The notes below the pieces were generated by a model. That model was not told the DNA's origin. It ran no database searches and saw only the letters and a list, made by a program, of their open reading frames with translations. 64,000 nucleotides of DNA from Raineyella sp. LH-20. Lineage in GTDB: Bacteria > Actinomycetota > Actinomycetes > Propionibacteriales > Propionibacteriaceae. Below are positions 61,297-64,000 of this stretch, in pieces. Position 1 is the stretch's first letter, and every line of letters begins with the position of its first letter. A program made the position numbers and the translations under genes. The stretch covers positions 2,356,001 to 2,420,000 of the forward strand of contig NZ_CP137003.1 in the NCBI RefSeq assembly GCF_033110965.1. Reading direction: 5' to 3'.

Positions 61297-61905
61297 ATGT
61301 ACGGACGGCGGTATCGCCTGGGGGTGATGGGCGGCACGTTCGACCCCATCCACCACGGCCACCTCGTCGCGGCCAGTGAGGTCGCCGCCCGGTTCGCCCT
61401 GGACGAGGTCGTGTTCGTCCCGACGGGCACGCCGTGGCAGAAGAAGGACCGCAAGGTCTCCTCCGGCGAGGACCGCTACATCATGTCGGCGATCGCCACC
61501 TCGTCGAATCCGCGCTTCACGGTGAGCCGGGTCGACATCGAGCGGCCCGGCGACACGTACACCGTCGACACGCTGAAGGATCTGCGGGCCGAACGGGGCG
61601 ACGACGTCGACCTGTTCTTCATCACCGGTGCCGATGCGCTGGGCCAGATCGTCACCTGGCGCGGCGCCGACGAGTTGTTCGACCTGGCCCACTTCATCGG
61701 CGTCAGCCGCCCGGGCACCTCGCTTGCCCAGCCGTCGGTGGACAATCTGCCGTCCGATCGGATCACCCTGATCGACGTGCCGGCGCTGGCGATCTCCTCC
61801 ACGGACTGTCGCCACCGGGTGCGGGACGGGCTGCCGATCTGGTACCTCGTGCCGGACGGCATCGTGAACTACATCAACAAACGTGGTCTCTATCAGGAGT
61901 TGTGA
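61297..61905 (+). CDS. nadD: Nicotinate-mononucleotide adenylyltransferase
   Basis: 202 aa. It joins ATP and nicotinate mononucleotide in NAD synthesis. Signatures: [20 protein letters not shown] (the HxGH motif), [34 protein letters not shown] and the C-terminal [16 protein letters not shown] (ISSTxxR-like). Start at ATG 61297 ([10 protein letters not shown]). The stop is 4 bases before the rsfS TTG, so the genes are coupled. Confidence 0.96.
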   Translation: MYGRRYRLGVMGGTFDPIHHGHLVAASEVAARFALDEVVFVPTGTPWQKKDRKVSSGEDRYIMSAIATSSNPRFTVSRVDIERPGDTYTVDTLKDLRAERGDDVDLFFITGADALGQIVTWRGADELFDLAHFIGVSRPGTSLAQPSVDNLPSDRITLIDVPALAISSTDCRHRVRDGLPIWYLVPDGIVNYINKRGLYQEL

Positions 61906-61909
61906 TTTC

Positions 61910-62278
61910 TTGACCGCCACCGAGCGTTCCGTTCATCTCGCCCGGGTCGCCGCCCAGGCCGCCGCCGACAAGCTCGCCACCAACCTCGTGGCGTTCGATG
62001 TCTCCGAGCAGCTGGCGATCACCGACATCTTCCTCGTCGCCACCGCCGCGAACGACCGCCAGGTCGGCGCCGTGGTCGATGCGATCGAGGAGGCGTTGCA
62101 CCGCGAGGACGTGAAACGTACCCGGATCGAGGGGGACCGGGACCAGCGCTGGGTGCTGGTGGACTTCCTCGACCTCGTCGTCCACGTCATGCAGCCCGAC
62201 GAGCGGGCTCTCTACGCGCTGGAGCGGCTGTGGGGTGACTGCCCCCGGGTCGAGCTCGCCGTCGAGGAGACGCGGTGA
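61910..62278 (+). CDS. rsfS: Ribosomal silencing factor RsfS
   Basis: 122 aa. RsfS binds L14 and keeps subunits apart under starvation. It has ASP-type helical start VHLARVAAQAAADKLATNLV and the DUF143 core AFDVSEQLAITDIFLVATA, ALHREDVKRTRIEGDRDQRW and VLVDFLDLVVHVMQPDER. The start is TTG at 61910, with AGGAG 10 bases upstream; an earlier in-frame GTG (61883) lies inside nadD and has no site. GTGA overlap with the next gene. Confidence 0.95.
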   Translation: MTATERSVHLARVAAQAAADKLATNLVAFDVSEQLAITDIFLVATAANDRQVGAVVDAIEEALHREDVKRTRIEGDRDQRWVLVDFLDLVVHVMQPDERALYALERLWGDCPRVELAVEETR

Positions 62279-62886
62279 CCGCCTCCCGGCTGATCATCTG
62301 GCGGCACGGCGAGACGGACTGGAACCTCACCGGCCGCTTCCAGGGCCACCACGACATCCCGCTCAATGCGGTGGGTGAACAGCAGGCCCGGACGGCTGCG
62401 CCGTTCCTCGCCGAATGGGAGCCGACCTCGATCGTCTCCTCCGACCTGGCCCGGGCCCGTGGCACCGCCCAGGCCCTGGCGGACATCACCCACCTTCCGG
62501 TCTCCGTCGACGAGCGGCTGCGCGAGATCAATGTGGGCGACTGGGTGGGTCGTACGATCCTCGAGATCATCGAGGAGGACCCCAGCATCGGCGTGCGGAT
62601 GCGCAACGGGGAGGACGTCCGCCGGTCGGAGACCGGAGAGACCTCCACCGAGATGGGGGAGCGGATCGCCGACGCGCTCGTCGACATCGCCGAGGCGGCT
62701 GAGGACGGCGAAACCGTCGTCGTGGTCACCCACGGCATGGCGGCGCGGATCGGCTCGGTCTTCTTCGTCGGCGGAACGTACGTCGACACCCGTCTGCTCG
62801 GCGGCGTACGCAACTGTGCCTGGATCGTGATCGACACCGGCCGGGACGGCGTGTGGCGGATCCGGCAGTACAACGTGCACGTCTGA
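62275..62886 (+). CDS. Histidine phosphatase family protein (probable glucosyl-3-phosphoglycerate phosphatase-like)
   Basis: 203 aa. The catalytic motif WRHGETDWNLTGRFQGHHD (nucleophilic His11) and the second His in VVTHGMAARIG define the phosphoglycerate-mutase-like histidine phosphatases. In Mycobacterium tuberculosis the gene at the same place after nadD and rsfS is gpgP, so this may be its orthologue (context inference). GTG start overlaps the rsfS stop. End of the nadD unit. Confidence 0.85.
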   Translation: MTASRLIIWRHGETDWNLTGRFQGHHDIPLNAVGEQQARTAAPFLAEWEPTSIVSSDLARARGTAQALADITHLPVSVDERLREINVGDWVGRTILEIIEEDPSIGVRMRNGEDVRRSETGETSTEMGERIADALVDIAEAAEDGETVVVVTHGMAARIGSVFFVGGTYVDTRLLGGVRNCAWIVIDTGRDGVWRIRQYNVHV

Positions 62887-62987
62887 GCAGAGGGCCGGCC
62901 GGAACGGCACCGACCGGGCGCGGTGGCGCGTGACGGGAGTGCTGTCCGGGCGGCCTCGGCGGGCACGGATGCCCTCGGATCGGCGAT

Positions 62988-63016
62988 TTGGCGCGGTGGG
63001 GGATTCGCGCTAAGGT
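62988..63016 (+). promoter_or_regulatory. Promoter of the tRNA-Ala genes
   Basis: TTGGCG (62988-62993), 17-bp spacer, TAAGGT (63011-63016). Start near 63023, 29 nt before the first tRNA. Confidence 0.6.
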
Positions 63017-63051
63017 TCTCTGGTCGGTCCGCGCAGGACGGGCACCCGCAA

Positions 63052-63124
63052 GGGGCATTGGCGCAGTTGGTAGCGCGCTTCCATGGCATGGAAGAGGTCA
63101 GGGGTTCGAATCCCCTATGCTCCA
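63052..63124 (+). tRNA. tRNA-Ala (anticodon GGC), copy 1
   Basis: 73 nt without CCA. Acceptor GGGGCAT/ATGCTCC, anticodon stem CTTCC/GGAAG with loop ATGGCAT (anticodon GGC), T arm AGGGG-TTCGAAT-CCCCT. Discriminator A. CCA is not encoded. Confidence 0.97.
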
Positions 63125-63180
63125 CTCTCTGTTTGCTCGGACGTTTCCGGGCGGCCGGAGGTCTCCGTACGGAGGTATCC

Positions 63181-63253
63181 GGGGCATTGGCGCAGTTGGT
63201 AGCGCGCTTCCATGGCATGGAAGAGGTCAGGGGTTCGAATCCCCTATGCTCCA
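63181..63253 (+). tRNA. tRNA-Ala (anticodon GGC), copy 2
   Basis: Identical to copy 1 over all 73 nt, 56 bases downstream. The flanks differ on both sides, so the identity is confined to the gene plus one C. A recent duplication, or the result of site-specific integration, is likely. The reverse strand gives a frame with EHRGFEPLTSSMPWKR, a familiar translation artefact of this tRNA. Confidence 0.97.
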
Positions 63254-63275
63254 CCCTTTTGACCGATGTTTCAAA

Positions 63276-63300
63276 CCCCCGACATTCAACATGTCGGGGG
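63276..63300 (+). terminator. Terminator after the tRNA-Ala genes
   Basis: CCCCCGACAT (63276-63285), loop TCAAC, ATGTCGGGGG (63291-63300), then TTG. A perfect 10-bp stem. Confidence 0.85.
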
Positions 63301-63383
63301 TTGAGTTCGTTTCGGCTTCTTGTTGGCATCGCTGGAGCCAGGGTCCGCGCGGTGGGCCGAGCCGCCGTCGCCCTTCGCGCGCC

Positions 63384-63524
63384 GCTGCGCAGCCTGCCCG
63401 GTAGCTCGCCGATCACGTCGTACATCTGTGACGGGCTAGCGAGGGCGCGCGTCGCGTGGGCGAGCGTGCGTAGCGCCTGCCGGGTCTCTTTGCCGTCAGC
63501 CCGCGGATCATCGAACGTCGGCAT
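63384..63524 (-). pseudogene. Truncated mobile-element-associated small protein (N-terminal 47 codons)
   Basis: On the minus strand an ATG at 63524 has GGAGG (63531-63535) 6 bases upstream and begins MPTFDDPRADGKETRQALRT, continuing LAHATRALASPSQMYDVIGE. This matches, from memory, a family of ~100-130 aa proteins with the start MPTFDDP...LRGLAHATR...YxVxGDL, found next to relaxase or conjugation genes in actinobacterial mobile elements. After about residue 47 the similarity ends, the sequence becomes Arg/Ala-rich shadow, and the frame runs without a stop into the antisense of the tRNAs. So the gene seems cut off on the tRNA side. Confidence 0.5.
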
Positions 63525-63614
63525 CTCGTACCTCCAGCCGAGCGGAGGAGAGGTCGTACGCCGTCCTCGCGGCGAGGCGGAGGGTCGGAACCGACGAGTG
63601 TCCGTACGCGCCGG

Positions 63615-63620
63615 TAACGT
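63615..63620 (+). promoter_or_regulatory. -10 element of the DUF262 gene (leaderless geometry)
   Basis: TAACGT ends 7 nt before the GTG at 63628. Confidence 0.4.
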
Positions 63621-63627
63621 CTTGGGC

Positions 63628-64000
63628 GTGGGGCACAAGGAACCAATGACAATCGCGACAGCGCTGAAGCTGGTCCAGAAGAACGAACTGATCCTCCCGG
63701 CCATTCAGCGTGAATACGTGTGGAAGCCGTCGCAGGTGATCAAGATCTTCGACTCTGTGCTCCGCGGCTACCCGGTCGGCAGCTTCTTGTCGTGGAAGGT
63801 GCTGCCGGAGACGGTGAGCAAGTTCAAGTTCTACGGCTTCCTGAAGGACTACAGCGGCTTCGACAAGAAGCACAACCCGGTCGTCGACATCCCGACCGAC
63901 CGCGAGGTGATCGCGGTGCTGGACGGCCAGCAGCGCCTCACGTCGCTGAACATCGGGCTGCGCGGCACCTACGCCTACCGCAACCCGCGGGCGTGGGCGA
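63628..64000 (+). CDS. DUF262 (GmrS/ParB-like) protein, N-terminal part; runs off the window
   Basis: 124 codons are visible. QREYVWKPSQVIKIFDSVLR, YPVGSFLSWKV and VIAVLDGQQRLTSL are the DUF262 hallmarks; DGQQR is the ParB-like nucleotidase/nuclease motif used, for example, by the type IV restriction protein GmrS and its relatives. Such proteins usually belong to defence systems, often with a DUF1524 HNH domain further on; that part lies beyond the window. GTG at 63628 is preferred for its -10 at 7 nt; ATG at 63646 is in frame and also possible. Position just after tRNA-Ala fits a defence island. Confidence 0.8.
   Translation, partial: MGHKEPMTIATALKLVQKNELILPAIQREYVWKPSQVIKIFDSVLRGYPVGSFLSWKVLPETVSKFKFYGFLKDYSGFDKKHNPVVDIPTDREVIAVLDGQQRLTSLNIGLRGTYAYRNPRAWA

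Noticed and set aside
62187-63704. A 505-codon minus-strand open frame containing EHRGFEPLTSSMPWKR twice
   Set aside because: It reads antisense through the two tRNA-Ala genes and the histidine phosphatase gene. The repeated peptide is the well-known conceptual translation of the tRNA. Only its first ~47 codons from 63524 look like a real, truncated gene.

Overview
The window is chromosomal DNA of a high-GC actinobacterium. Diagnostic genes are rbpA, whiA, opcA, wag31/divIVA, sepF, an ANTAR response regulator of the PdtaR type, a mycothiol-dependent-isomerase-like protein, an HTH/Clp-N pair, and the gap-pgk-tpiA and zwf-opcA-tal-tkt-ctaB blocks. The presence of hppA and the overall gene style suggest Propionibacteriales (Propionibacteriaceae-like), but this is inference; no rRNA is present to settle it.

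Layout. 1-5.9 kb: division and cell-wall cluster (ftsZ 3' end, pgeF, sepF, yggT, wag31), then a DksA/TraR-type zinc protein, lspA and an RluD-type pseudouridine synthase. 6-16.4 kb: pyk, tRNA-Leu(CAA), ANTAR regulator, polA, rpsA, uvrB, methyltransferase. 16.5-19.7 kb: minus-strand group (metallo-hydrolase, DinB-like isomerase, LysR regulator, YCII protein). 20-33.3 kb: DUF4389 membrane protein, uvrA, Rieske lipoprotein, proton-pumping pyrophosphatase, glycosyltransferase-like protein, and uvrC-rapZ-yvcK-whiA. 33.4-37.5 kb: HpcH-type aldolase (minus) and gap-pgk-tpiA. 37.5-41.7 kb: accessory islet between tpiA and secG (AbiEi-like/endonuclease-like protein, lipoprotein plus PKD secreted protein, HTH/Clp-N pair), with direct copies of a ~60 bp palindromic element bracketing its first three genes. 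41.9-50 kb: secG, rbpA, then the pentose-phosphate genes opcA, zwf, tal, tkt (minus) and ctaB (plus). 50.4-62.9 kb: rne, rplU-rpmA, obg, proB, peptide-binding lipoprotein, proA, a 50-aa membrane protein, nadD, rsfS and a histidine phosphatase. 63-64 kb: two identical tRNA-Ala(GGC) genes, then what looks like the left edge of a genomic island: a truncated mobile-element gene and the start of a DUF262 gene that runs off the window.

How the genes work together. FtsZ, SepF and Wag31 build the septum and the growing pole. Pyk, Gap, Pgk, Tpi, Zwf/OpcA, Tal and Tkt cover lower glycolysis and the pentose-phosphate pathway. UvrA/B/C and PolA cover nucleotide excision repair. RNase E, S1, L21, L27, Obg and RsfS cover RNA turnover and ribosome assembly. 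ProB/ProA make the proline precursor.

Cross-cutting signals not explained by the genes: (1) many genes have a TANNNT hexamer exactly 6 or 7 nt before the start codon, which predicts leaderless mRNAs; (2) several genes have short tandem duplications spanning their own stop codons; (3) the palindromic hexamer CGTACG is strikingly over-represented; (4) a dispersed ~60 bp palindromic element occurs three times; (5) the HTH/Clp-N pair has two 18-bp palindromic operators 28 bp apart laid over its promoter.
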